This document shows positions 43,877 to 52,972 of a stretch of 64,000 nt of DNA, piece after piece. The notes beneath the pieces are model-generated. The model made no database searches. It was given only the letters and a program-made list of their open reading frames with translations, and was not told the origin of the DNA. Positions within the stretch are counted from its first letter, which is position 1. Each line of letters begins with the position of its first letter. The translations under genes were made by a program, and so were the position numbers. Origin of the DNA: Amycolatopsis thermalba (GTDB taxonomy: Bacteria > Actinomycetota > Actinomycetes > Mycobacteriales > Pseudonocardiaceae); NCBI RefSeq assembly GCF_003385215.1, contig NZ_PQHW01000002.1, forward strand, positions 116,653-180,652, read 5' to 3'.

Positions 43877-45802
43877 TCAGTGACCCAGGGGCAGATCGCC
43901 GTGCAGGTTGTCGAGGTCAGCGGCCTCGGGCAGCGGCGCGTGGTTCAGCGGGCCGATCGCGTCGGCCAGCGGGCTGTCGGTCACGGACACGATCTCCTTG
44001 ACCGGGTCGGTGGTCAGCGCGTGCTCGACGTGGTTGGTCACCTCGGGCAGCGGGTTCGCGACCGGCAGCTGCGGCAGGCCCTGCGGCAGCTCGGCGCCGA
44101 AGTGGACCGGCAGATCACCGGGCGCCTCGGCCGGGATCGTGGTCGGGACGGCGGCGGGCAGCACGGACGGCACGCCGGGGGCGGCAGGCAGGTCGCTGGC
44201 GAGGTCCGCGGCCTGGTGGCCGGCGTCGGAGATCGCCGTGCCGGCCTGGGCGCCACCGTTGGTGACCAGCTCACCGGCCTGCGCGCCGCCGAGGGTCAGG
44301 TACTCGCCGAGGGTGGCCGAGTGCTGGGCGACGCCGCCGCCGACCAGGTCACCACCGATCGAGATGTAGTCGGCGATCGTGCCGGCGGCCGGCTCGGCGC
44401 GGCCGAGGACGTCCGAGTCGAGCGAACCGGCCAGGTCACCGGCCTCGTCGAAGCTCGGCAGGCCGTCGAGGCTCGGGGCGTCGGCGGGGGTGCCGTCCAC
44501 GCCGAGGGTGTAGGTGCCGAGGGCCGAGTCGGTGCGGGCGCCCGCGAGGACGGCGTCCTCGGTGGCGGTCAGACCGCCCTGCAGCTCACCCTCGTTGTTC
44601 TCGACGGCGAAGCCGCCGGTGAAGCCCTCGGTGCTGCCCGCGGCGCTGCCGATGAAGGCACCGGCCGGGGTACCGGCGGTGCCGGCGACGCCCGCGCCCT
44701 CCGCGGCGGCGGCGGCCGCGGCGGCGCCTTCGGCCAGGTCACCCTCGTAGGAGACGGTGGTGGCGTAGCCGTCGGCGGAGCCGGCGCTCGTGGTGTCGAA
44801 GCGGCCCACGCCCGGGACGTCCAGGTCGGGCGCGGTGAACGGCTCGTCGCCCAGCGACGGCGCGTCCACCGGCAGCGAGCCCAGCGTGTCGAAGTCGACG
44901 GGCAGGCCGCCGGTCTCCGGCAGCTCGGTCAGGCCGACGGCCGCGGCGAGTCCGGTGACGTCCTCGGTGCCGACCGGCAGGGCGCCCGCGTCCAGCGGCA
45001 GAGCGCTCGCGTCGACCGGCAGAGCGCTCGCGTCGACCGGCAGAGCGCTCGCGTCGACCGGCAGGCCGGTCAGCTCGCTCGGCACGTCGGCGCGCTCGGT
45101 GCTCACCGTCGGCAGGGACGGCAGCTCGCCCAGGGCGGGCAGCTCGACCGGGAGGCCGGGCACCGCGTTCTGCAGGCCCTCGACCTCGGGCAGCGACACC
45201 GCGGAGCTGCTCAGATCGGGCGCCTCGACGGGCAGCGTGTTGACCGGCAGGTCGCCGACGGGGAGGTCGCCGACGGGCAGGTCGTTGCGCGCGTCCAGCG
45301 GGAGGCCGTCGAGGGCGGGGACGTTCAGCGGCAGGTCGCCCAGCGGCAGGTCGCCCAGCTCGGGCAGCTCGACCGGCAGGTCGCCCAGGTCGGCGGTCGG
45401 GCCGCCGAGCAGCTCCTCGCCGAGCGGCAGGGCCGAGGTGTCGACCGGCAGGGCCGGGGTCTCGACGGGCAGGTCGGCGCGGGCCGGGACGTCCAGGGGC
45501 AGCTCGGGGGTCGCGACGGGCAGCGCGTCAGCGGCGTCCGCGACGGCCTGCAGCTGGGCGATGGCGCCCTGCAGGTCGGTCACGTCGGCGTCCAGCGGCA
45601 GCGCGGACAGCGCGTCGGCCAGCGGCGCGGGGGCGTAGTCGGCGACCAGCGGGGCGACTTCCTGGATGTCCTGCGGCGTGACGTCGCTCAAGCCGGCGGC
45701 GGCGAGCGCGCTGGTCGGGTCGGCGGCGAACGCCGACCGGGCAGCCTCGTCGTTCAGGAGGTTGAGCACGAACTCGTGCAGGTTCTGGGCGGGGAGAGAC
45801 AA
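43877..45802 (-). CDS. iniB: IniB-like low-complexity protein
   Basis: About 641 residues. The N-terminal 55 residues form the IniB domain: NLHEFVLNLLNDEAARSAFA, DPTSALAAAGLSDVTPQDIQ and EVAPLVADYAP. The rest is repetitive, with dozens of LPV(D/E) units, then Gly/Ala-rich and GAQAG-type segments. Three 21-bp DNA repeats at 44988-45050 encode LPVDASA copies. There is no signal peptide. TTG at 45802, six bases after GGAGATA, is the best start; upstream in-frame codons are unlike the family. It heads the iniB-iniA-iniC operon; in mycobacteria this operon responds to inhibitors of cell-wall synthesis. Confidence 0.85.
   Translation of the reverse strand: MSLPAQNLHEFVLNLLNDEAARSAFAADPTSALAAAGLSDVTPQDIQEVAPLVADYAPAPLADALSALPLDADVTDLQGAIAQLQAVADAADALPVATPELPLDVPARADLPVETPALPVDTSALPLGEELLGGPTADLGDLPVELPELGDLPLGDLPLNVPALDGLPLDARNDLPVGDLPVGDLPVNTLPVEAPDLSSSAVSLPEVEGLQNAVPGLPVELPALGELPSLPTVSTERADVPSELTGLPVDASALPVDASALPVDASALPLDAGALPVGTEDVTGLAAAVGLTELPETGGLPVDFDTLGSLPVDAPSLGDEPFTAPDLDVPGVGRFDTTSAGSADGYATTVSYEGDLAEGAAAAAAAAEGAGVAGTAGTPAGAFIGSAAGSTEGFTGGFAVENNEGELQGGLTATEDAVLAGARTDSALGTYTLGVDGTPADAPSLDGLPSFDEAGDLAGSLDSDVLGRAEPAAGTIADYISIGGDLVGGGVAQHSATLGEYLTLGGAQAGELVTNGGAQAGTAISDAGHQAADLASDLPAAPGVPSVLPAAVPTTIPAEAPGDLPVHFGAELPQGLPQLPVANPLPEVTNHVEHALTTDPVKEIVSVTDSPLADAIGPLNHAPLPEAADLDNLHGDLPLGH
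44988..45050. repeat. 21-bp coding repeat in iniB
   Basis: Three tandem units of GCGTCGACCGGCAGAGCGCTC (first copy with two changes) followed by a partial fourth to about 45069. The unit is seven codons, so copy-number change would keep the reading frame and alter the number of LPVDASA peptides. Confidence 0.88.
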
Positions 45803-46009
45803 GGAATATCTCCGCGGATCTCGGGGGGTTTGAAACCGGACAAGGCGTCCAGGGTGCACCGCAGGACGCCTCGGCCGAACCTAGTGACCGTTCCGTTACC
45901 GAGGCATCGGGGATAGGTCCGCAACCTTGGGTGAGGTCATCGGGGCCAGCGGTTAGGGGATTAGGGGATGTGACCCCAACGGGCGACTTTGGTACGAAGG
46001 GGCGACCCC
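45803..46009. promoter_or_regulatory. Divergent control region of iniB and the Hsp70-like gene
   Basis: 207 bases without a gene. The most striking element is an 8-bp direct repeat TTAGGGGA/TTAGGGGA (45953-45968) running into GGGGATGTGACCCC (45964-45977). Position and structure suggest a regulator-binding site, perhaps for the LuxR/STAND protein encoded at 47188. No clear -35/-10 pair was identified. Confidence 0.5.
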
Positions 46010-47191
46010 GTGAGTGAGGATTCAACCCCTATGCGTCACGTTCTCGGCATCGACATCGGCAGCACCGGCATCGCCGCTGCCGTGTGCCGTGACGTGGGCG
46101 AACGCTGGTCGGAGCCGGTGTCCGGGCCCCCGGTGGAGTCCGTCGTGCACGTCGCTCCGGACGCGACCGTGTCGGTCGGCGCGGAGGCGTTGCGGCGCTC
46201 GGTCGTGGAACCGGACCGGGTGGCGCGGGGATTCCTGCGCCGCATCGGCGATGACGTTCCGTTCCTGCTTGGTGACGAATTGTACACGTCAGAGGCGCTG
46301 ACCGCGGCCGTCGCGGGCTGGGTCGTCGACCAGGTCGCCGCCGACGAAGGCGAGCCGGCCGAGCGCATCGCGGTCACGCACCCGCCGTCCTGGGGCACCT
46401 ACCGGCGCAAGCTGCTGCTCGACGCGCTGGGCGCGGCCGGGCTACCGCCCGCGATCCTGCTGCCGACGCCGGTCGCCGCCGCGGAGGGGCACCTCGCGCG
46501 GGAGCGGATCGACCCGCAGACCCTCGTCGCGGTGTGCCGGATCGGCGGCGAGCACGCCGACCTCGCCGTGCTGCGGCGCGGACCCGCGACGTTCGACCTG
46601 GTCACGCACGCCGAGCCGGCCGAGCCGGCGGCTGGGAAGGCGCTCGACGACCTGCTGTTCGCCCACGTCCACGAGCGGTGCGGCGACGTGGCGCCCTCGG
46701 CGTTGCGGCTGGTGTGCGCCGAGGCCAAGGAGCGGCTCTCGACGCTGCCCGAGACCGAGATCGGGCCGGTGCGGGTGACGCGCGCCGAGTTCGACCGGCT
46801 GGCGCGGCCCGGCCTGCTCGCGACGCTGGACCCGCTGCGCCGGTACGAGCGGCTGAGCGCGGTGCTGCTGGTCGGTGGCACGGCGGCGGTGCCGCTCCTG
46901 GCCGAGCTGGCCGGCGAGCTGACCGGCTGCCGGGTGGTCGCCGAGCCGGAACCGGCCTTCGCGGTCGCGCGCGGAGCGGCGCTGGTCGCGCGGCTGCGGG
47001 AAGGCGCAGCGGTCGAGTCGACCGCGCTCGTGCCGAAGGTGACCGGCTTTCCCGACCTGGAACCCGAAGACGTGTACGACGACGAACCCGTTCCGCCGCG
47101 GCCGCCCGTCGTACTGACCCCGCTCGAACCGCCCCGCCGCCGGTTCGCGCCCTCCCGCCGCGGCGGCTCCCGAAGCGAGGACGACGAGTGA
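46010..47191 (+). CDS. Hsp70/actin-fold ATPase-like protein
   Basis: A 393-residue protein with the Hsp70 nucleotide-binding fold: GIDIGSTGIAAAVC (phosphate 1), AVTHPPSWGTYRRKLLLDA, LLPTPVAAAEGHLA and VLLVGGTAAVPLLAELAGEL (adenosine motif). There is no substrate-binding domain; instead a Pro/Arg-rich tail of about 45 residues follows. Similar proteins sit next to ini-type dynamin operons and STAND regulators in actinobacteria. GTG at 46010 follows GAAGGGGCGACCCC; ATG at 46031 is an alternative. Its stop overlaps the next GTG, so it is co-expressed with the regulator. Its role is uncertain. Confidence 0.82.
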   Translation: MSEDSTPMRHVLGIDIGSTGIAAAVCRDVGERWSEPVSGPPVESVVHVAPDATVSVGAEALRRSVVEPDRVARGFLRRIGDDVPFLLGDELYTSEALTAAVAGWVVDQVAADEGEPAERIAVTHPPSWGTYRRKLLLDALGAAGLPPAILLPTPVAAAEGHLARERIDPQTLVAVCRIGGEHADLAVLRRGPATFDLVTHAEPAEPAAGKALDDLLFAHVHERCGDVAPSALRLVCAEAKERLSTLPETEIGPVRVTRAEFDRLARPGLLATLDPLRRYERLSAVLLVGGTAAVPLLAELAGELTGCRVVAEPEPAFAVARGAALVARLREGAAVESTALVPKVTGFPDLEPEDVYDDEPVPPRPPVVLTPLEPPRRRFAPSRRGGSRSEDDE

Positions 47192-49482
47192 TCCTGCTGG
47201 ACGAACCCACCGAGCGGGTCTGCGCGGCGATCAAATCCGGTCGGCTCGCGCCGGTCCGCCTCGCGATCGTGGCCCCCGGCGGCTACGGCAAGACCGCCGT
47301 GCTCGACCACCTCGCCGGCGCGCCCGGCGTGCGGCTGGTCGACGACGCCCACCTGCTGACCGACGCCGAACTGTCCGAAGTGGCCCGTCAGCTCGACGAC
47401 GAGTCGGCCGGGCTGGTCATCGCGGCCCGCCCGCACCCGCGGCCGGCCGCGCTGAACCAGGTGCTCGGCCGGCTGACCGGGCAGCTGGTGCTGCGGCCGT
47501 TCGACCGGCCGCGCACGGAGACGTTCCTGTCCAGGGCCGGGCGGCCGCTGGCCGTCGACTCCGTGCTGGCGCAGACCGGCGGCGTGCCGGGGTTCGTGCG
47601 CCTGCTCGCCGGCGGCGACGGTGAGCTGGTCGCGGCGTTCCGGCACGAGCTGGACCAGGCCGGCGAGGATTCGCTGTGCTACCTGCTCGCGGTCGAGGCC
47701 GGGGCCGATCCGGACCTGCTCGCCGCGCTGAAGCTGCCCGCGTCGACGGTCGAAGCGGTGCGGGCGACCGGCTACCTGGGGCCGGACGGGCGGCTGCTGC
47801 CGGTCGCCGCGCGGGCCCTGCGGGAGCTGGTGCCCGCCGACCGGCGGATCGCCCTGCGGCTGCGGCTCATCCGGCGGCAGCTCGACCGCAGCGGGCCGGT
47901 GCTGAGCCTGGTCCGGCCGCTGATCGGGGCCGGTGTGACCGGGGCGGACGTGGCGACGGCGTTCGAGGTGGCCGCCGGTGAGGCGACCGGGGAGCCGGCG
48001 CTGGCCGCGCGGTTGTACGAGGCGGCGGTGCGGGCCGGGCGGCCGACCGCGGCGGTGGGAACCCGGTGGGCCGAGGCGGTCGCGCGAGCCGGGGACTTCG
48101 ACACGGCGCTGCAGCTGGCCGACCAGGTGATCGGCTCGGACGACGCGGCGGACCGGGCGGAGGGGGCGCAGGTCGCGGGCGCGGCACTGGCGCACCGGGG
48201 CCAGCTGGCCCGCAGCGCGGAGCTGTTCCAGTGGTCGGACACCGCGGCCGCGCGCTGTTTCGCGGTGATCGGCCTGACCGGGTCCGGGCGGCTCGCGGAG
48301 GCGGAGAAGCTGCTGGACAAGTCCTCAGTGGACGGTCCGCCGACGCTGCTCGCCGGTGCCGTGTCGTCGGCGGCTCGTGGTGTGCTGGAGTCGGTGACGG
48401 ATCAGCCGACGGTGGCACTGTCCACTTTGATCCGTTCGGCGGAGATGCTGGAGCCGGTGTCGGACCGGGTGCTGCTGCCGGACAGCCCGGCGGCGCTGGG
48501 CGCGCTGGTGGCGCTGCACTCGGGTGAGGCGGCGATCGCCGAGCCGTTGCTGGAGCGGGCGGTGTCGTCGGGCGTGCTGGTGCCGCGGCACCGGTTGCTG
48601 CTGGCGTGGATCGCGATGCTGCGCGGCGACGAGGAGGGCGCGAACGCGCAGCTGCGGTCGGCGGGGGAGCAGTTGTCGCCGCGGGACTGGTTGTTCGCGG
48701 TCGGGTTGCGGGTCGGGCTGGCGCGCCGGGCGAGCGACCTGGCCGGGTTGCGGCGGATCTGGATCCAGGCGCGCGAGGCGGTGGTCCGGCACCCGGTCGA
48801 CCTGTTCACGTTCCTGCCGTTCGGCGAGTTCGAGGTGGCGGCGGCGCGACTCGGGGAGCGGGACCGGCTGGCGCCGCACCTGCGGCAGGCGCGGGAGCTG
48901 CTGGCCGGGCTGGGCGACCCGCCGTTGTGGGCGAGCGCGTTGCACTGGAGCGGTCTGCACGCGGCGGTGATCGCGGAGCAGCCGGAGGAGGCGGCCGCGC
49001 ACGCCGAGGCTTTGGCGGAGGCGGCGTCGGAGGGCCCGTACTTCGCGACGATCGCGCGGGCGGCGGGGTGCTGGCTGAAGGTGCTGGGCGGCGAGGTCGA
49101 CGCGCCGGAGGTCGAGTCGGCGGCGCGTGACCTGCACGGGGTCGGCCTGTGCTGGGACGGCGCGCGGCTGGCCGAGCAGGCGGCGATCCGGACGTCCGAC
49201 CGCAAGGCGATGGTGACCCTGCTGGACTGCGCCCGTGTGCTCCAGGGCCGGCCGGGCCGGGAAGCGGTGGAGCACACGGGCGGGGTGCGGCTGAGCGAGC
49301 GGGAGCGGCAGGTCGCGGAGCTCGTGGTCGCCGGGTTGACGTACAAGCAGATCGGTGATCGCTTGTTCATCTCGGCGAAGACGGTCGAGCACCACATGGC
49401 GCGGATGCGGCAGCGCCTGGGGGCGGGCAGCCGCGGTGAGCTGCTGGCTGAGCTGCGGGAGATCGTGCAGGTGGCGTCCTAG
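47188..49482 (+). CDS. LuxR-type regulator with STAND/MalT-like ATPase (IniR-like)
   Basis: A 764-residue protein: Walker A APGGYGKTA (about 29-37), a Walker-B-like LVDDAHLL, a winged/helical middle, a long TPR-like helical array and a C-terminal LuxR helix-turn-helix (LSERERQVAELVVAGLTYKQ, then IGDRLFISAKTVEHH). This is the MalT/LAL architecture, in which an inducer bound to the TPR region triggers ATP-dependent activation. The mycobacterial ini operon is controlled by a neighbouring protein of this type, IniR, and this gene is divergent from iniB, so it is the likely activator. Its stop shares CTAG with the convergent gene. Confidence 0.88.
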   Translation: MILLDEPTERVCAAIKSGRLAPVRLAIVAPGGYGKTAVLDHLAGAPGVRLVDDAHLLTDAELSEVARQLDDESAGLVIAARPHPRPAALNQVLGRLTGQLVLRPFDRPRTETFLSRAGRPLAVDSVLAQTGGVPGFVRLLAGGDGELVAAFRHELDQAGEDSLCYLLAVEAGADPDLLAALKLPASTVEAVRATGYLGPDGRLLPVAARALRELVPADRRIALRLRLIRRQLDRSGPVLSLVRPLIGAGVTGADVATAFEVAAGEATGEPALAARLYEAAVRAGRPTAAVGTRWAEAVARAGDFDTALQLADQVIGSDDAADRAEGAQVAGAALAHRGQLARSAELFQWSDTAAARCFAVIGLTGSGRLAEAEKLLDKSSVDGPPTLLAGAVSSAARGVLESVTDQPTVALSTLIRSAEMLEPVSDRVLLPDSPAALGALVALHSGEAAIAEPLLERAVSSGVLVPRHRLLLAWIAMLRGDEEGANAQLRSAGEQLSPRDWLFAVGLRVGLARRASDLAGLRRIWIQAREAVVRHPVDLFTFLPFGEFEVAAARLGERDRLAPHLRQARELLAGLGDPPLWASALHWSGLHAAVIAEQPEEAAAHAEALAEAASEGPYFATIARAAGCWLKVLGGEVDAPEVESAARDLHGVGLCWDGARLAEQAAIRTSDRKAMVTLLDCARVLQGRPGREAVEHTGGVRLSERERQVAELVVAGLTYKQIGDRLFISAKTVEHHMARMRQRLGAGSRGELLAELREIVQVAS

Positions 49483-50111
49483 CGGACGACCTGCACGGTG
49501 TCCCCGGCCGCCAGGGTGCTGAAGAACTTCTGCGAGGCGCTGGTCGACAGGTGGATGCAGCCGTGCGAGTACTTGGACAGGCTGCCCTGGTGGAAGGCGA
49601 TGCCGGGCTGGAAGAAGACCGAGTTCGGCATGGGGGCGTCGAACTCGCGGCTGTGGTAGTCCTTGACCTTGTGTGAGACGCGGAAGGTCCCGACCGGCGT
49701 CGGGTCGCTGGCCGAGCCGGGCATGATCTGGACGGGGCCGTAGACGACCTCGCCGTCCTTGAGGAGCCAGGCCTTCTTCGCGGAGAGGTCGACACAGGCG
49801 TCGACGGTGGCCGCGCACGGCACACCCGCCGGGGCCTGAGCCTTGGTGGTGGTGGTCTTCTTGGTGGTGGTCTTCGAACTGGTCGAGGGCTTCGTGGTGG
49901 TGCTGGTCGTCGAGGGCGCGGCCGAGCTGGTCGACGGCGTGGTGGTGCTGGGAGCGGCGGTGCTGGTGGTGGTGGGCGCTGTGGTGGGCGCGCCGGTGGT
50001 CACGGCGACCTGCTGCACGTCCGCGGCCTGCTGGGCACCACCCCCACAGGCGGTGAGCACGAGAGCAGCGCCCACGGCGGCGACGGCCAGCACCAGCTTC
50101 TTGACGGTCAC
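49479..50111 (-). CDS. L,D-transpeptidase lipoprotein (YkuD domain)
   Basis: A 210-residue lipoprotein. The N-terminal signal ends in the lipobox LTAC (Cys22), then a Thr/Ser/Pro-rich linker (about 35-95) spans the wall, and the YkuD domain follows: VDLSAKKAWLLKDGEVVYGP, TPVGTFRVSHK and the catalytic motif SHGCIHLS near the C-terminus (Cys nucleophile, His). Such enzymes make 3-3 crosslinks in peptidoglycan or attach proteins to it. The convergent regulator gene shares the CTAG stop at 49479-49482. Confidence 0.93.
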   Translation of the reverse strand: MTVKKLVLAVAAVGAALVLTACGGGAQQAADVQQVAVTTGAPTTAPTTTSTAAPSTTTPSTSSAAPSTTSTTTKPSTSSKTTTKKTTTTKAQAPAGVPCAATVDACVDLSAKKAWLLKDGEVVYGPVQIMPGSASDPTPVGTFRVSHKVKDYHSREFDAPMPNSVFFQPGIAFHQGSLSKYSHGCIHLSTSASQKFFSTLAAGDTVQVVR

Positions 50112-50923
50112 TTGTACGTTCCCCCAGCGTTCGGATGATCCCTACAAGCGCAAAGACGCCCCACGGGGAGCCGTGGTTGAGCGCAAGAGGTCACGATCTT
50201 GTTGCACCGGGTTTGAGGGCGAGGATTTCGCCCGGGCGGGTGAGCGTGGTGCTGCTGGTACCGCATTGTCACGGTTAGTTACGCCGCATCCGCACTCGAT
50301 CGGCACCCGGACCTGCGGCCGGCGCCCCCGGCATGCGTGCCCGCGGCCTGCGGCCGCGCCTGTGGTTGGATCCGCGCGCGGCCTGCGGCCGCGCCCGTGG
50401 TTGGATCCCGCCCGCGGCCTGCGGCCGCGCCTGCGGTTGGACCCTGCCCGCGCCGGACACCTGCGCCTGCGCCTGGCACTCGCACTGGGCATCCCACCCC
50501 CGGGCCGCACCCACCCGAGGCCGGCACCCTACCCGCAGCCGGGTGCCGCACCTGTGGCTGGCACCCGCGCCCGCACGGGGCATCCCACCTGCGACACCGT
50601 CCCCTGCGGACAGCACTGCCTTCCGGCCAGCACCGGCCCCTCTAACCAGGACCGTTCCCTCCCACGAGCGCCGTCCCTCCGGCGAGTGCCGTCCCTCTGG
50701 CGAGTGCCGTCCCTCTGGCGAGTGCCGTCCCTCTGGCGAGTGCCGTCCCTCTGGCGAGTGCCGTCCCTCTGGCGAGTGCCGTCCCTCTGGCGAGTGCCGT
50801 CCCTCTGGCGAGTGCCGTCCCTCTGGCGAGTGCCGTCCCGATCCGCCCGGACCGTCGCCCCCGCACCGTCCCTGCCGCAGCACCGTCACCCCCCACCCAC
50901 CATCGGTCCGGCACCATGGGCCC
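50112..50923. other. Long intergenic region made largely of repeats
   Basis: About 810 bases between the divergent transpeptidase and ketopantoate-reductase-like genes. From 50342 an approximately 35-bp unit with CGCGGCCTGCGGCCGCGCC is repeated three times (starts 50342, 50377, 50413). From 50665 an 18-bp unit is repeated ten times (separate entry). Open frames exist on all frames only because the repeats lack stops. Promoters for both neighbours must be at the edges; none is clear. Confidence 0.75.
50665..50844. repeat. 18-bp tandem array
   Basis: Eight identical copies of CGAGTGCCGTCCCTCTGG occupy 50683-50826, with a degenerate copy before (50665-50682) and a partial one after (50827). There are no spacers, so it is a minisatellite, not a CRISPR. 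The perfect identity suggests recent expansion. Confidence 0.95.
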
Positions 50924-52729
50924 ATGCGCTACGTCATCATCGGAGCGGGCGCGGTCGGCTCGACCGTCGCCGCTCAGCTCCACCTCGCCGGCATTCCGGC
51001 CGTGCTCATCGCGCGCGGCGAGCACGGCGCCAAGATCCGCGAGCGCGGGTTGCGGTACTTCCGGCCCACGGGCGAGCAGCTCGTCCCGGTGCCGGTCGCC
51101 GGCAACGCTGAGGAGGTCGAACTCGCTCCGGATGACGTCCTGGTCGTGGCCACCAAGACCCAGAACACCGAGGAGGTCCTCCAGGAGTGGTCGTGGCTCC
51201 CGGCCGGCGCCGGTCTGGCCGCCGACCTGCCGGTGCTGATGCTGCAGAACGGCCTGGAGAACGAACGCGCGGCATTGCGCCGCTTCGCCACGGTGTTCGG
51301 GGCGTCCCTGTGGATGCCGACGACCTATCTGGAACCCGGCGAGGTCAGCGCCCAGGGCGCCCAACTGCCGGGCATCCTGTGGCTCGGCCAGTTCCCGTCC
51401 GGTGACGACCCGCGCCTCGACACCATCGCCGCCGACCTGCGCACCGCCGGCTTCGGCGCCCAGCTCGTGCCGGACCTGCTGCGTTGGAAGGCGGGGAAAC
51501 TCCTCGCCAACCTCGGCAACGCCGTCGACGCTCTCTTCGGTCCCGACGACCGCACGGCATCGCTCGGCCGCGAGCTGCGCGCCGAGGGCCGTCGGGTGCT
51601 GGCCGCGGCAGGCATCGATCCGGTCAATTTGCGCGAAGCATCCGAAATAGACACTTCGGCCGCGGACCCCGCCGAGATCCCGGGGCGTCCGCGCGCCGGC
51701 AGCTCGACCCGGCAAAGCCTCGCCCGCGGTGCCGGATCGGTGGAGGGCGATTTCCTCAACGGCGAAATCGTCCTGCTCGGACGGTTGCACGGAGTTCCGG
51801 CCCCGCTCAACGCCGCGATGCAGCGCCGCCTCGCGCTCGCCGCCGCGCGTGGTGAGTCGCCGGGTTCGGCTGACCCATCCGAGATCGACCTGCCCCGGCC
51901 GCCGGTTCTCATCAGCGCCGATGAACTGCAACGGCAGCTCGACTCGTCTGCCCCACCTGTTCTGCTGGACGTGCGGTGGGCGCTGGGCGATCCAAACGGA
52001 CATCGTCACTACCTCGACGGGCACCTGCCGGGCGCGGTGTACGTGGACCTCGACACCGAGCTGGCCACACCGCCGTCCCCCGCCGAGGGACGCCACCCGC
52101 TACCGGACATCGAAGCTTTCCAGGCGGCCGCACGTCGCTGGGGCGTCCGCGAAGGCTCGTCCGTCGTGGCCTACGACAACAGCGGCAACCTCGCCGCCGC
52201 CCGCGCCTGGTGGCTGCTCCGCTGGGCGGGTGTCGCGGACGTCCGGCTCCTCGACGGCGGACTCGCCGCGTGGGGCGACAGGCCCCTGGAGACCGGTTTC
52301 GGCCGCACGCCCGAGCCGGGCGACGTCGTGCTCAAGCCCGGTCACCTGCCCGTTCTCTCGATCGACGAGACTGCGGCCCTGCCGGCCGAGGGCACGCTGC
52401 TCGACGCCAGGGCCGGCGAGCGCTACCGCGGCGAGCAGGAGCCCGTCGACCCGCGCGCCGGGCACATTCCCGGTGCTGTCAGCGCGCCGACCGGTGACAA
52501 CCTCGCCACCGACGGCCGGTTCCGGCCGGCCGCCGAACTCGCGGCCCGCTTCCGCGGCCTGGGCGTCACCGCAGGCCCGGTGGGGGTGTACTGCGGTTCG
52601 GGTGTGACCGCGGCGCACGAGATCGCAGCGCTGGCCATCGCCGGGATCGACGCGGCCCTCTACCCCGGCTCGTGGTCGCAGTGGTCGAACCAGCCCGACC
52701 GTCCCGCGGCAACGGGCCCGAACCCGTAG
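50924..52729 (+). CDS. Fusion of ketopantoate reductase-like and thiosulfate sulfurtransferase domains
   Basis: A 601-residue protein. Residues 1 to about 310 are a PanE/ApbA-type 2-dehydropantoate 2-reductase: RYVIIGAGAVGSTVAAQLHL (NADP binding), LMLQNGLENE, KAGKLLANLGNAVDAL and NGEIVLLGRLHGVPAPLNAA. Residues about 325-601 are a two-rhodanese sulfurtransferase: LLDVRWALGDPNGHRHYLDG, YDNSGNLAAARAWWLLRW, then the active-site loop YCGSGVTAAHE. The first rhodanese domain lacks the cysteine, as is normal. ATG at 50924; the open frame further upstream is repeat DNA. The two activities are not usually joined. Confidence 0.9.
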   Translation: MRYVIIGAGAVGSTVAAQLHLAGIPAVLIARGEHGAKIRERGLRYFRPTGEQLVPVPVAGNAEEVELAPDDVLVVATKTQNTEEVLQEWSWLPAGAGLAADLPVLMLQNGLENERAALRRFATVFGASLWMPTTYLEPGEVSAQGAQLPGILWLGQFPSGDDPRLDTIAADLRTAGFGAQLVPDLLRWKAGKLLANLGNAVDALFGPDDRTASLGRELRAEGRRVLAAAGIDPVNLREASEIDTSAADPAEIPGRPRAGSSTRQSLARGAGSVEGDFLNGEIVLLGRLHGVPAPLNAAMQRRLALAAARGESPGSADPSEIDLPRPPVLISADELQRQLDSSAPPVLLDVRWALGDPNGHRHYLDGHLPGAVYVDLDTELATPPSPAEGRHPLPDIEAFQAAARRWGVREGSSVVAYDNSGNLAAARAWWLLRWAGVADVRLLDGGLAAWGDRPLETGFGRTPEPGDVVLKPGHLPVLSIDETAALPAEGTLLDARAGERYRGEQEPVDPRAGHIPGAVSAPTGDNLATDGRFRPAAELAARFRGLGVTAGPVGVYCGSGVTAAHEIAALAIAGIDAALYPGSWSQWSNQPDRPAATGPNP

Positions 52730-52972
52730 CCGGAGCACCGACGCGCTGCTCGGGTCGGCTGTCTCACGCAACTGAGCCGGCCCGGGCAGCACGTATCGCC
52801 ACCCTTTGATTGCCGTTCACGAACGTCACGGCGAGGCGGCCATGCACGACGTGAGCAACCCCGCTGCTTGCCTGCCATCGCCACCGAGCCCCGGTGGTCA
52901 GCCCGTCTTGCCCACGGACTTCACCGTCTCACAGTACGATCGATCACCATCCTTCCTGGTAGTTGTAGACGT

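Noticed and set aside
50665..50844. CRISPR array
   Set aside because: The 18-bp units abut with no spacers and no cas genes are near; it is a tandem minisatellite.
50333..50923. N-terminal extension of the reductase-sulfurtransferase fusion
   Set aside because: The frame is open only because the tandem repeats lack stops; the NADP-binding motif begins immediately after the ATG at 50924.
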